A stretch of DNA of 64,000 nt. Source: Mycoplasmoidaceae bacterium (GTDB lineage: Bacteria > Bacillota_I > Bacilli_A > Mycoplasmatales > Mycoplasmoidaceae). The position numbers were made by a program, and so were the translations under genes. The number at the start of each line of letters is the position of its first letter. Position 1 is the stretch's first letter. The notes beneath the pieces are model-generated. The model saw only the letters and a program-made list of their open reading frames with translations. It did no database searches and had not been told where the DNA came from. Where the stretch lies: NCBI GenBank assembly GCA_024427125.1, contig JAKSVN010000002.1, positions 1 to 64,000 of the forward strand, in the 5' to 3' direction. Positions 23,773 through 33,950 of this stretch are shown here, piece by piece.

Positions 23773-25284
23773 ATGAAAAAGATTTTATTAATACCAACAG
23801 TTTTAACAATTGTAAGTGTGCCAGCTATTAGTTTAGCTGCATGTAGCTCATTGCAAGACCCAGAGCCATCTTACGACCCTTATGTTACTGATGAAGAAAT
23901 GCTAAGTGCTATTACTCTATTAAATGATGAATATGTGCAACTACAAGGCGAATTGTTCAAAAATGGTAACAGAACGGACATTATAAATAAATGTTCTCCA
24001 TCAATATCATATGAATTGGAAAAAACCGAAAGTAAATACAGAGAAAATTTTATAGTTAAAAACTATGATTCTGCTACATCTATTAGTCGTAATTCTATAG
24101 ATTCAGAATGGTCAATTAGCGAAACAGTTTGTGATAAGTTTTTAATGCCTCAAGATTTATCAGAGAATTATCTATTAGAATCGTACCTTATTGCTTACAC
24201 GTACGAAAAAGAATTTGAATTTGATAATAATAAAAAGTGTTATACAATTTCTGCACATGATCTTTCTTTAGATTACGGTGCAAACCTTTATTTTTACGAC
24301 AAAAAGTTAATAAAACTAGAATTTTTATACTTTGATGGAACTAGTCAGTGGGTCGGATCTTTTAATCTTTCCTATGATAAGGACCCGCTTCAACTTCCTC
24401 ACAATCCAAAACTTAATGATGAGCAACTCGCAACAGAAATGAAAGAAGCTATCGAACTTAGCGGCATCAAGATTGCTCAAGTTCATTATGAAGAACATAT
24501 CCTAGAAGAAACTTCAATTGTTGATTATGAATATTCTCCATTTATATATCATATGATGGGTACTAAAGGTGAGACAAGCCCAAACTTATATGTTGTAAAT
24601 AATGATGATACTAGCTACACTAAAATTTTCCCATCGCCTGAAGATCCGACTCAATGAACAAAACAGCCAGCAGAAGATGAAGATTTTAAAAATATTGAAT
24701 CATTATCAAGTTCACTTGTGGACATGTATAATGCATCCTTGTCTGAAGGTGGTTCATATCAATATAATAATTTGAACGAGTGCTATTGAATTCAAACATC
24801 AGTTGGTGTCTATTCCTGATATTTTGATAATAGGCAGCTAATAAAAGTTCATTTTCAATCACTTGACATACCATGAAATGAATTAAATATGATTTTTGAA
24901 CATGATATGGCTATGCCTGAATTGCCTTTACCTGTAGAAATTAAAAGCCAAGGCTTTTTTGTTGAAGAAGGTGAAGTAATTTCTACTTTATCTCGGGAAT
25001 GGCACAAGATTGCATATTATAAATTAAGTATTGATGAATTCCATGCTGATGGGTCTGACATTGCTTGTTTTGGTGTGTGAGATTCTAGCATAATGGACAT
25101 ACCAGTGAAATTGAATGTTGATGTAGCAAATGTTTTAGTTGATGAACAGCCTGTTGACTTTGAATATGACAGTTGAACAATAAAGATTCCTAACCAATCT
25201 CAGGGCAACCATAAGATTGAAATATTAGTGAAATTTAACGCCAATTATGATTCAGTTAAATTTAGTATAAAAAATGGTATATAG
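23773..25284 (+). CDS. Lipoprotein with internal duplication
   Basis: 503 aa. Signal peptide with lipobox LAAC (Cys about 24). The body appears to hold two diverged copies of a domain: a helix with acidic residues, then C-Y-x-I/W-x-x-S ... Y-F/W-Y/F-D-K/N-x-x-L-I-K-L/V-x-F (about 155-190 and 335-370). TGA codons from 24657 onward are Trp and join three segments. I start at 23773, not the in-frame ATG at 23650, because that one lies in the upstream permease gene and before the terminator. No known domain. Confidence 0.82.
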
Positions 25285-25300
25285 AAACAACGTGTTTTTT

Positions 25301-25325
25301 AAAGAGGCAATAACCTCTTTTTTTA
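25301..25325 (+). terminator. Terminator after lipoprotein
   Basis: AAAGAGG / CCTCTTT hairpin, loop CAATAA, then a T-run. Confidence 0.75.
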
Positions 25326-25345
25326 TTAAAAAACATATTTACATA

Positions 25346-25438
25346 TATAATAAATAAACCATATTTTAATTTTTATGGTTACAACCGCACTAAATATGAT
25401 TAAGTTCAGACTAGGCGAGTCATGAAAGGATATAAACT
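25346..25438 (+). promoter_or_regulatory. rplU promoter and structured 5' leader (L21-leader-like position)
   Basis: TATAAT at 25346-25351 puts the start near 25358. The RNA would open with the hairpin AACCAT / ATGGTT (25357-25380), followed by about 55 nt before rplU. Leaders binding L21 are known in Firmicutes at this position, but I cannot match the consensus, so this is a candidate only. Confidence 0.4.
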
Positions 25439-25738
25439 ATGTTTGCAATATTTGAAACAGGTGGAAAACAATATAAAGTTCAACTTAAAGATGAAATTTA
25501 TGTTGAAAAACTTGATGCAAAAGAAAAAGATAAAATCACTTTTGATAAAGTTTTAATGATCGATGCAAAATTTGGTAAACCTTATCTAAACGGAGCAAAA
25601 GTTGTTTGCGAAGTTGTTAAACAAGGCAAAGGTAAGAAGATTGTCAATATTAAACACTTACCACAAAAACACCACACTCACAAAACAGGTCATAGACAAC
25701 CATACACTAAATTAGTTGTAAAAGAAATTATTGGATAA
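25439..25738 (+). CDS. rplU: 50S ribosomal protein L21
   Basis: 99 aa, standard L21: [14 protein letters not shown] start and the [21 protein letters not shown]-terminal region. Its stop overlaps the next start (TAATG). The rplU-prp-rpmA order is conserved in Firmicutes. Confidence 0.97.
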   Translation: MFAIFETGGKQYKVQLKDEIYVEKLDAKEKDKITFDKVLMIDAKFGKPYLNGAKVVCEVVKQGKGKKIVNIKHLPQKHHTHKTGHRQPYTKLVVKEIIG

Positions 25739-26031
25739 TGATTGTTATTAGTTACACTAAAAACTCTATACAACTATCTGGACATGCATGTCAAGCCCCT
25801 AAAGGCAAAGACATTGTCTGTGCTGGAGTAAGTGCCATCTTCTTTGGCTCATTAAGTTGATTCAAAGCAAAAGATATTAAGCTTACTTACAACAAAAAGA
25901 ATAATGGTGTTAAATTAGAGTTAATTAACAAAACTAAAACTAATCAAGAGTACATTGTTCTAATTGTTAAACAATTAAAACCAATGGCATATGATTTCAA
26001 AAAATACATTAAACTAAGTAAAGGAAAATAA
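25738..26031 (+). CDS. prp: Ribosomal-processing cysteine protease Prp
   Basis: 97 aa. Cysteine protease that removes the N-terminal extension of L27. The catalytic His is in [11 protein letters not shown] and the catalytic Cys in DIVCAGVSA, with the family spacing of about a dozen residues. Located between rplU and rpmA as in Firmicutes with this system. One TGA (Trp) at 25858 breaks it under the standard code. Confidence 0.93.
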
Positions 26032-26032
26032 G

Positions 26033-26329
26033 ATGAAAAAGATTAATTTACAATATTTCGCTAGTAAAAAGGGAGTAGGTTCTACTAAAAATGGTAGAGA
26101 CTCTAATCCTAAATTTTTAGGAGCTAAGCTTCCTGATGGCAAACTAGCTAAGGTAGGACAAATCATTTACCGTCAAAGAGGAACAAAAGTTTATCCTGGT
26201 AAAAATGTAGGCATGGGAACTGACCACACATTATATGCACTAAAGAATGGTATTGTTAAATATACAAGATTTGGTGACAACAAACGTAGAGTAAGCATCG
26301 AAGAAGTAAAAATAACAAAGAAAAAATAG
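26033..26329 (+). CDS. rpmA: 50S ribosomal protein L27 with Prp-cleaved extension
   Basis: 98 aa. The N-terminus [14 protein letters not shown] contains the extension and the Prp cleavage signature (LQ-aromatic-F before A-S-K-K-G). Cleavage before Ala would expose the mature L27 tail that reaches the peptidyl-transferase centre. The rest is typical ([16 protein letters not shown], [21 protein letters not shown]). Confidence 0.97.
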   Translation: MKKINLQYFASKKGVGSTKNGRDSNPKFLGAKLPDGKLAKVGQIIYRQRGTKVYPGKNVGMGTDHTLYALKNGIVKYTRFGDNKRRVSIEEVKITKKK

Positions 26330-26347
26330 GGTTAATCCCTATTTTTA
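26322..26347. terminator. Bidirectional terminator between rpmA and convergent lipoprotein
   Basis: AAAAATAGGG / CCCTATTTTT hairpin. It carries the rpmA stop on one side and ends at the stop of the minus-strand lipoprotein on the other. Confidence 0.75.
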
Positions 26348-27100
26348 TATTTCAGTTAAACTATATCAAATATCTAGAATTACAACATCAAAATCGAAGT
26401 AATAAGAACGAAGATTAGTAATACCGGTTGTTGTTAACTTAATATCTCATAATTGTTCTGTTTCTTTATGAACAATGCATTCAGTGAAATCAACTTCGCT
26501 CATTTCTGAACCAAAATTGGAATATTTTACACATAGTGAAATTATTTGCAATTTTTTTGTTTCATCATCTATTGAAAGACTAATTTTACTTGTACTTACA
26601 TCTCAATTTTCAAAATCAATAAATTTTGGGTCCCAATCCACATCAGCATTAGTGGCAGGGGTAACACGTGAGATTGTTACTGGAACATTGCTATATTCTT
26701 GAACTGAAAAAATTATACGCATTGTTCCTGAACATTTAATTTCTTTAATAGAAATGTTCATATTTTTTTCATCTGCTGATGATACAAAATAGTCTGTATT
26801 TAAAACAAGTTCTTTGCTACCAACAATGATTTTTTCAAGCACTAATGCTGGCTTTTTTAATCCAGATGTTCCTTCGGAAACCTCTGCATTAATTATTACA
26901 CCTTTCATCTCTATTTCCTTGGTTGTATATGTTGTTTTATCTAGAGTAACTATAGCGCCTTGTACTTTATTAACATCTTCATAAACAATTTTGTATTTTT
27001 TGTTTGTCGATTTGTTTGAACAGCAAGTAACAATAGGCATTGCAATTGCTGACAAAGACGCCACAGTTAATACTGGAATTAATATTTTTGTTTTTTTCAT
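26345..27100 (-). CDS. Lipoprotein of unknown function
   Basis: 251 aa. Signal peptide MKKTKILIPVL..., lipobox IVTC/VTCC (Cys about 26-27), then a beta-rich body with alternating charged and hydrophobic strands suggestive of Ig-like folding. TGA codons at about 26603, 26452 and 26364 are Trp. An RBS-like GAGGAT precedes the ATG. Convergent with rpmA. No family recognised. Confidence 0.78.
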
Positions 27101-27129
27101 ATATCCTCACTTATCAATTAATTATATAA

Positions 27130-27157
27130 ATAAAAAATAGGGTTAACCCCTATTTTC
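27130..27157 (-). terminator. Terminator after PAP2-like gene
   Basis: AAATAGGGG-type stem around GGTTAACC with T-run on the minus strand. It overlaps the stop of the 27143-28027 gene. Confidence 0.6.
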
Positions 27158-28027
27158 TTTTTTCTTATTTGCATGGTAGATGTCCGGAATAGACATTGAC
27201 ACTGCCTTGCCAAATCATGGACATTTGTTAATGATTCTATCACTTACTTTAAAGAAGTGAATGAATGGTCAAACAACTACAATTACACCTATAGCCATTA
27301 CACCATCAAGGAAATAATGATGTTTAGTATATAAAGTTGATATGAATATTAGAACTGACCAAGTAATAATAAATACTTTTAATGGTTTATTTACGCCGTT
27401 GTCTCTATCTTTACAAGCAAATCACATTGCTAAGCCTGTTGTTAACCAGTGGAATGATGGAGCAAGATTGCCATTTTCATAACCATGTGGACTAAGAATA
27501 CATTTGTACATCTTAGCCCAAACGTCATTATGGTTGCTTATTCTGTCTATAACACCTTCTGCTCCTCTATTCATATATGATGGAGCAAACCCCATAACTA
27601 ATGCCCCTAGAATTCAACATGCAAATGATGTGATGAAAAATTCAAGATAGTTTCGTTTGCCTGTCTTAGCTACTACTAAGGCAGCAAATGTTACAAATAT
27701 AGAAAAAGAAATATATGCAAATGTCCAAAACTCGATACATAAAGGAAACATCGCATCATCTATAGCTGTTTTAGGTGTTCAACCACTCCAGTGTCAACAG
27801 TTTGGGTCACCTTCAATTCAAATTTTAGGATTACCTGTGATTTTTCAACCATAAACATGCATCATACCATTGCCAATTGGTGTGCCTAATAAATAGAATG
27901 CATGGTTAAGTGCTCAAAACCCAATGGCAAAAATATATCCTCATAAAGGAATCTCTGAAAACCATTGCCCCAATCTAACATATCAATGATTGTTTCTTGG
28001 TTTATCATCTATTCGTCTTAACTTCAT
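27143..28027 (-). CDS. PAP2-superfamily membrane protein (IPC-synthase/PAP2_3-like)
   Basis: 294 aa, about six membrane segments. Catalytic-type motifs: APSFHHW (PAP2 motif C2, P-S-x-H) after the third or fourth segment, and TKHHYFLDGVMA (motif C3, H-x-x-x-D). The classical C1 KxxxxxxRP motif is not visible. This spacing resembles the PAP2_3 branch that includes inositol-phosphorylceramide synthases, so a lipid phosphotransferase or phosphatase at the outer membrane face is plausible; substrate unknown. Several TGA = Trp. TATAAT lies 10 nt before the ATG with no SD. Confidence 0.7.
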
Positions 28028-28053
28028 AATATAATAAATTATAGGAGACAAAA
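28028..28053. promoter_or_regulatory. Interlocked divergent promoters
   Basis: Plus-strand TATAAT at 28030-28035 drives the 28054 gene, which has a GGAG RBS. Minus-strand TATAAT at 28038-28043 drives the PAP2-like gene. The two -10 boxes are 2 bp apart, so only one polymerase can sit there at a time. Confidence 0.5.
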
Positions 28054-28260
28054 ATGCGTTATTGTGAAAATTGCAAAAGATTCTGTGGCAGCAAAATGAC
28101 TTCTGGTCAAGTTGCTGTTGCAACAGCATTATTACCAACAGTAATTGGTTTTATCCTATATATCATTTTCCATGAGAGGAAATGTAATATATGTGAAGGA
28201 CCAACATGCAAAGTTAAATATAAAAAGAAAGAGGTAAACTATGGAAAAAACAATAAATAA
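28054..28260 (+). CDS. Small split zinc-ribbon membrane protein (LITAF-like layout)
   Basis: 68 aa. N-terminal CENC (4-7), then a hydrophobic segment (about 18-41), then CNIC (about 46-49) and a basic tail. Two CxxC knuckles separated by a membrane-inserting stretch is the layout of LITAF-type monotopic zinc ribbons. Its 3' end overlaps the next gene by 20 nt. A related arrangement is seen at 30023. Family assignment is inference. Confidence 0.6.
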   Translation: MRYCENCKRFCGSKMTSGQVAVATALLPTVIGFILYIIFHERKCNICEGPTCKVKYKKKEVNYGKNNK

Positions 28261-28819
28261 TAAAGATAATCCATGGATTATTTCTTATGGTAGAACAGAC
28301 TATGATGGCAAGCCAATTAATACATTACAGCCAATTCATACTGCACAACAAATCCATAAATATAAACTAGGTTTATTTGTTGGTGGAATTATTGGTTTAG
28401 CGATAGCACTAATTGATTTTATCTTCATTGTTGTGTTCTTAGCAAAAGGATCTCCTGTTGATAAATCAGGTCAAACATTATCTACAGCAATAACTTCCTT
28501 AACATTTATCTTTGCTATTATGTTAATGATTGATGTTATCTTTACTATTAATCTAAACAGATATGAAAGAAATAGACGTTGGTTAATTCTTTATATTCCT
28601 TGCTTAGTAGCAATGTTAATCTTCTCAGTACCACAATTAATGACACTTTTAACAATTGTTGTCCCTGCAATTCACGTTCCAGATATTGACAAGTGACAAA
28701 TAGCCAACTATATTAATATTATTGTTAGTTTAGTGTTCATTGTCGCTGAATCTATTAGATTGTACTTGCACCGTAAAGAAATCAATCTTAAAGAAGAAAT
28801 GATTCACGCACTACATTAA
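28241..28819 (+). CDS. Four-TM membrane protein of unknown function
   Basis: 192 aa. A hydrophilic N-terminus of about 50 residues (containing WIISYGRTDYDGKP) is followed by four hydrophobic segments (about 47-70, 85-105, 120-148 and 160-180) and a charged end. Cotranscribed and overlapping with the small zinc-ribbon gene. TGA at 28696 is Trp. Not recognised. Confidence 0.75.
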
Positions 28820-28820
28820 T

Positions 28821-28852
28821 TAAAAAAGACCGGCAAAAACCAGTCTTTTTTA
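28821..28852. terminator. Terminator between membrane protein gene and tRNA-Thr
   Basis: AAAAAGAC / GTCTTTTT arms with an inner CCGG/CCAG mismatch. Symmetric, so it could serve both the plus-strand gene and the minus-strand tRNA. Confidence 0.6.
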
Positions 28853-28854
28853 AA

Positions 28855-28930
28855 TGGTGCCGAAGATCGGAATCGAACCAACAACCTACTGATTACAAGT
28901 CAGTTGCTCTGCCTGTTGAGCTACTTCGGC
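28855..28930 (-). tRNA. tRNA-Thr (anticodon UGU)
   Basis: 76 nt including an encoded CCA. Acceptor GCCGAAG / CTTCGGC, D stem GCTC/GAGC, anticodon loop CTTGTAA flanked by ACTGA/TCAGT, T loop GGTTCGATTCC. UGU reads ACN codons. Discriminator A. Encoded on the minus strand between two plus-strand operons. Confidence 0.95.
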
Positions 28931-28984
28931 ATTTTTAATACTTAAATAATTATACAATAAATCGTAATATACGAGAAAAATATG

Positions 28985-29095
28985 TATAATGATATCGCCT
29001 TATATATTATGTATATAAGTTTATATATTTAAATAATATATAAAGCCTCTATGCTACTGAGTAATGTAGCAAATATCCCAAGGAGACTTATATAA
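28985..29095 (+). promoter_or_regulatory. rpsF operon promoter and leader
   Basis: TATAAT at 28985-28990 gives a leader of about 100 nt. It contains a perfect small hairpin GCTAC / GTAGC (29053-29070, loop TGAGTAAT) just before the AAGGAG RBS. An S6-S18 autoregulatory motif is known in bacterial rpsF leaders; whether this is one is untested. Confidence 0.4.
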
Positions 29096-29560
29096 ATGAC
29101 TAACTATGAAATTATGTTAGTTGTTGATGGCAATAAACCAGCTGCTGAAGCTGATGCTGTTTCAACTAACTGCCAAAAGATTTTAAAAGGCGCTAAAGAC
29201 TTAAAAGAAACTAAGTTAGGCCTTAAGAAAATGGCATATAAAATTAAAAATTGTTCACAAGGTTATTACTATGTGTTAAATTTTTCATGTGACAAACCTG
29301 AAATCATTAGAGAATTTAACCGTTTAACTTTAATCAATAAAGATGTTTTAAGATTCTTAGTTATGAATCTTGAACACAATTATGGTTGAAGAGCAATTCA
29401 TAATGAAAAGAAAGTTCAAAGATCTAAGAACAAAGCTAAGATCTTTGCTGAAAGACAAAAGAAGATCGAAGAATTAATTGCCGCTAAGAAAGCTGCTTAT
29501 GCTGCTGAAAACGAAGCTAAAGTTGAAGTAAAAGCAAAGAAAGAAGCAAAAGATGAATAA
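29096..29560 (+). CDS. rpsF: 30S ribosomal protein S6
   Basis: 154 aa. N-terminal MTNYEIMLVVDGN and the KMAYKIKNCSQGYYYVLNF strand are S6-typical, partner of S18 on the platform. A Lys/Ala/Glu-rich C-terminal extension of about 50 residues follows. TGA at 29387 is Trp. The RBS is AAGGAG. Overlaps ssb by 8 nt. Confidence 0.96.
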
Positions 29561-30017
29561 AGTCTTTCTAGTAGGTAATCTAACTGCTGATCCAATTGCA
29601 AAGCAAACATCAACAGGTAAGACATTAGTTAACTTTTCTGTGGCATGTAATGATAACATCCAAGGAAAAGATCATACTAACTTCTTTAACTGTGTTGCAT
29701 GAAACCAACAAGCTAACTACTTAGCATCTTATGTTAAAAAAGGTGATACAGTAGCAATTGATGGTAGATTAAACAAAAGAAGCTATGTCAACAAAGAAGG
29801 ACGTAACATTAATGTTACTGAAATCATTGTTGATAGTCTAAAGACTATTGTCAAAAGATCAAAACAAGCAGATCAAGAAGAAATGGTTTCAGTTAATGAT
29901 AGTTTTGCAACTAAGATTATTGATACTGAAGCAGACTTCACTAAGCCTAACCAACCTAAGAAAGTTGATGATGGTTTAACTGAACTAGATTGAATTAATG
30001 AAGAAGAAAGCAAATAG
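29553..30017 (+). CDS. ssb: Single-stranded DNA-binding protein
   Basis: 154 aa. OB-fold start MNKVFLVGNLTADP, FFNCVAWNQQANYLASYVKKGD, and a disordered tail ending in an acidic DWINEEESK tip. That tip is diverged from the usual D-D-I/L-P-F. Canonical position between rpsF and rpsR. Standard-code translation misses it because of two TGA Trp codons. Confidence 0.96.
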
Positions 30018-30022
30018 TATTT

Positions 30023-30226
30023 ATGAAAGCAATCTATAGATGTCCTAAATGTGGCAAAGAAAAAACAATTACTGTTCATATTTGATTGGTAATTCTACTA
30101 GGATTAACAATTATTGGAGGACTTATCTATTCAATTGTTTTCAATACAAGAATATCTAGATGTAAGGATTGCAAGGTAACTTTGTTGCCAACAGGCAAAC
30201 AAGTACCTAAAAAATCCAAAAATTAG
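30023..30226 (+). CDS. Small split zinc-ribbon membrane protein (LITAF-like layout)
   Basis: 67 aa. CPKCGK (7-12), then a hydrophobic stretch (about 19-40), then CKDC (about 47-50) and a basic Lys-rich tail. Same plan as the 28054 product. Inserted between ssb and rpsR, 5 nt after ssb and 9 nt before rpsR, so part of the operon. A TGA Trp codon hides it under the standard code. Zinc binding is inferred from the cysteines. Confidence 0.65.
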
Positions 30227-30235
30227 GAGAATATT

Positions 30236-30487
30236 ATGGAAAAAAGAACACCAAGAAAAAACAAAAGAAAAATGTTAAAGAAAAGACCTTGTCTTTTATG
30301 TGCTAAAGGTATTGATTATGTAGACTACAAAGATGTTGAATTACTACAACGTTATTTAACACCTAGCTGCAAAATTGTGCCTAGACGTGTTTCTGGTTTA
30401 TGCCAAAAACACCAAAGAATGATTGCTAATGCAATCAAGAGAGCAAGGATTGTAGCTTTGCTACCATTTGTTAAAACTTACGAATAA
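30236..30487 (+). CDS. rpsR: 30S ribosomal protein S18
   Basis: 83 aa. Zinc-type S18 with CLLC (19-22) and a second Cys pair further on (C45, C56). [26 protein letters not shown] is the family core. Partner of S6. Overlaps rplI by one base (TAATG). Confidence 0.97.
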   Translation: MEKRTPRKNKRKMLKKRPCLLCAKGIDYVDYKDVELLQRYLTPSCKIVPRRVSGLCQKHQRMIANAIKRARIVALLPFVKTYE

Positions 30488-30927
30488 TGAAGCTTATACT
30501 ATTACAAGATGTTAAAAATGTAGGAAAGAAAAACCAAACTATCGAAGTGAAAGATGGTTATGGTAATTTCTTAGTTAATTCTGGTAAAGCAATTGCCAGT
30601 ACTGCTAAGTCACAAGAAATTGTGTCTAAGCAAGTAGCAGCTGCTAAACAAGAATATGACTATGAAGTAAAACAAGCAACAATGCTTAAGAAGAAAATTG
30701 AAAGCATTACACTACACTTTAGTTTAAAAACTAATCATGGTATTGCCTTTGGTTCAATCTCTAACAAACAAGTTATTGAAGCTTTAGCTACAAAGCATAA
30801 CATCAAGATAGATAAGTTTATGATGGTTGATGCCACAAACTCATATGGCTTAGGTGGTCATCGTATTACCATCAAATTACATAAAGATGTTAATGCTTAT
30901 TTAACATTGAATGTTACAGGAGAATAA
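30487..30927 (+). CDS. rplI: 50S ribosomal protein L9
   Basis: 146 aa. [29 protein letters not shown] is the L9 N-terminal domain. A helical connector and C-terminal domain (THHxIxxG-type) follow. Standard position before dnaB. Confidence 0.96.
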   Translation: MKLILLQDVKNVGKKNQTIEVKDGYGNFLVNSGKAIASTAKSQEIVSKQVAAAKQEYDYEVKQATMLKKKIESITLHFSLKTNHGIAFGSISNKQVIEALATKHNIKIDKFMMVDATNSYGLGGHRITIKLHKDVNAYLTLNVTGE

Positions 30928-30929
30928 TT

Positions 30930-32336
30930 ATGGCTAAACAACAAAATATTGAAAATTACATTGTTAAATGCGAAAAAGAAGTTCTTACAACAATCTTCAA
31001 TGATCCTATTTCTATTGAAGAATGTTTAACATCTTTAACACAAAAAGATTTCTTAGATGATAAAAATGCTCTAATCTATGGAGCAATAATGGAAATCTAT
31101 CTAGGCCATTTAAAATCTATTAACAAAAACACTGTAACTGACTACATTGCTAATAATAGCAAATGACAATTTACTAACTGACAAGCATACTTAGATGAAA
31201 TCGTTACTGGTTTCTCATTTAGTGATGATTTAAAAGCTAACCTTGAATTAATTAAGAATGCAAGTATCAAGAGACAACTTGATTCATTTAGTCAAAAAGT
31301 TATTAACACTAAAATTGACTATGCACAATATGATGACCAAATTGCTCGTCTAGAAAATGAATTTTTAGACATTACACAATCAAAACACATTGATAAATTA
31401 ATTTCAATGGAAGAAGTTGCATCAAAGTACTTAGAGAAAGTAAGTAAACTAAGACAACGCAAACAAGACATTACTGGTACACCAGTAGGTTTTCCAGGAT
31501 TAGATAAAGTAACTAATGGGTTCCAACCAGGAGATCTAATTATCCTAGCTGCAAGACCAGGTGTGGGTAAAACTGCTATTTCATTAAACTTTGCTAATAA
31601 TGCAGCAAGATGAATTAAAGAAAACATGACAAGCGAAAAAGACAGAGTTGTTATCTTTTCATTAGAAATGGGAAAAGAACAATTATGTCAAAGACTTGTA
31701 TCAATTAATGCTCTAATTGATTCATCATCATTAAGATCTGGAAAAATGTCTGATGCTCAATGAGCAAAAGTTCAATCTACGATTGACCAGCTTAAAACAT
31801 TACCAATTTTAATCGATGACCAAGCTGTTTCAGTTGTTGATGTTCAATCTAAACTAAAACAACTTAAGAGTGAGTACAACATTAAGCTTGTTATTATTGA
31901 CTATTTACAATTAATGAAAGGTCCAGCCTTAAAGAATGTTCAAGTTAATAGACAACAAGAAGTTTCTACTATCTCAAGAATGATGAAATTGCTAGCAAGA
32001 AGAATTGATGCTCCAATTATTGCTCTTGCGCAATTATCAAGAGATATTGAAAAACGTGGTGAAGATGCAACACCAAAATTATCAGACTTAAGGGAATCTG
32101 GTTCATTGGAACAAGATGCTGATATTGTTATGTTCCTATCTTCATTAGAAAACAAGAAAGCTGAAGGAACTGATCCAGCTATTAGAGCTGCAGGTCCTAA
32201 AGAAAGACCTGAAGTTATTCCAGTTGAATTAAAAATAGCTAAGCACAGAAATGGTGCTCAAGCTACTTTCTCATTATCAATGAATACTAAATCAGGTCTA
32301 TTCATTGATTATTGAAACCAACAAGGAGCTAAATAA
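30930..32336 (+). CDS. dnaB: Replicative DNA helicase
   Basis: 468 aa, full DnaB length. N-terminal primase-interacting domain (about 1-150). RecA-like motor with Walker A ARPGVGKTA (about 207-215), FSLEMGKEQLCQR (H1a), VIIDYLQLM (H2, Walker B), an H3 segment LAQLSRDIEKR and an SGSLEQDADIV motif. TGA codons at 31167, 31179, 31609, 31759 and 32314 are Trp. The stop overlaps the start of the following lipoprotein. Confidence 0.97.
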
Positions 32337-33925
32337 TGAAATTAACTAAATTATTACTTGGTTCAGCAATTGCTTTACCAGCAACAATAACTCCATTATC
32401 AACGCTTACAAGTTGTGCTCAATCTTGAGGACACTTATCTGCAATGGGCATTGGCGGTGTCTTTAATAGTGATGGCCCATATTCATCTTGTGTAACTTCT
32501 AATCTTTTGGATTATGATGGTAAGCCATATGCTGAATATTTACAATCAAACTATACAATCAAGCAAAGTTCAAACACTCCTTATGCTTATTCAATGCCAA
32601 TGAAATGAGATAAGACGGTTGGCGAACATGGTGATTGAGTAAATGGAAGCAATGGTTGATATGGTATAGGCAGTTCAGCATTTAAATCAACTGCTTCATA
32701 TACTGATGGTGATGAAAAGAAAACATCTACTAATGCAAGAAATGCTGCTTTATCATCAAACATTTCCTTTATTAGCGGAATCGGTTTAACATTATCTAAT
32801 TATCTAACTCAAACATTCCAATATCAATCATCTCAAATTGATAAACATGATGAGGCAAGCGTTCAATATGCTTGAGGAAAAGGTGTTTCTAGAGGTTCTG
32901 AAATTGTTAACTTTAAATATGGTGAGGGTACAAAACCATCACATCCTGGTAGTCAGTTATTTGATTTCTATGAATTTGGATTTGCTAATGCAAATTTAAA
33001 TGGAGCAAAGAAGTCCTCAGCAATGCTAAGACCATCAAACATTAATTTTAAATTTAGTAAATTCCCTTTGCCTTCATATGAATTTAATGGCAGTGATCGT
33101 GTTGATCTAAGTGATGACTTTATTACATTTATAGATCCAAGTGTTAATCCAACTGCATCATACTCTGTAGAAGATTTTAATTACTATACAAGTTGCAAAA
33201 AAGACTTAAAAGATAAAGATGAAGATGAATATTGAACATTTAAATATGATGCTGTTCCTATTGTTGTTAAAATAAACAACATAACTGAAAATTATTTAAA
33301 TCCAAGAAAGTCAAGTTCATTCTTAGTTAATGACTACTATTCAAGTGATAAACAAGTGTTGTCAACAATTGGCAGCCAATGAAAAACTTCAATGAAGAAA
33401 TTAACTGATTGCGAAGCTGCTGAAGCAGTTCCACACAACAAATCATTTAAACTTCAAGCAGATGGAATTAAATTTAACTATTTAGATGGCGATGTTGATA
33501 CAAGACTTTCTAGTGATGATATGTCTGGATCAAACTTCATTGCATTAGCTTCTTACAATGTAACTATTTATAAAGATAGTACAAAGAGAAGCAAGAACGT
33601 TGCTGCAATGAATGGCATTACAGGTATGTTACCTGCTTATTGGTTAGACATCTATAGAAATAGAACAGACTGATTCAAACATGCAAGAAAAGATGATGAA
33701 AACTCACCATACATCTTTAACCAAAAAACAGTTAATAGTATTGCAAGCAAGTTTAGAGGTTTAATTGATAGATCATCTAGTGAAGGCAGAAAAAGAGCTA
33801 AAAACACTAATGAAGAAAGCAAAAACTTATTAGGGTTCCTTGCTTATGTCTTTGGTGACAACACAGGAGTAGCAGATACAAGTATTTTCCTTGACTCATT
33901 AGATCCAATAGATCAACAAGATTAA
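32336..33925 (+). CDS. Lipoprotein translationally coupled to dnaB
   Basis: 529 aa. Signal peptide with lipobox LTSC (Cys 27). The body is rich in Ser, Asn, Tyr and Asp with no transmembrane segments, suggesting an extracellular domain. No repeats or catalytic motif recognised. ATG overlaps the dnaB stop (TAATG) and GGAG lies 7 nt upstream, so expression is tied to the ribosomal-replication operon. Seven or more TGA codons are Trp. Confidence 0.8.
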
Positions 33926-33947
33926 GTATGCTTTGCATACTTTTTCT
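33924..33947 (+). terminator. Terminator of the rpsF-dnaB-lipoprotein operon
   Basis: AAGTATGC / GCATACTT hairpin followed by a T-rich run. Confidence 0.8.
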
Positions 33948-33950
33948 TTT

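Noticed and set aside
25346..25438. Confident L21-leader RNA family call
   Set aside because: Position and a 5' hairpin fit, but I cannot confirm the consensus; kept as a low-confidence regulatory feature.
28054..30226. Transfer of LITAF from a eukaryotic host
   Set aside because: Only the cysteine/hydrophobic layout is shared; the sequence gives no evidence of origin.
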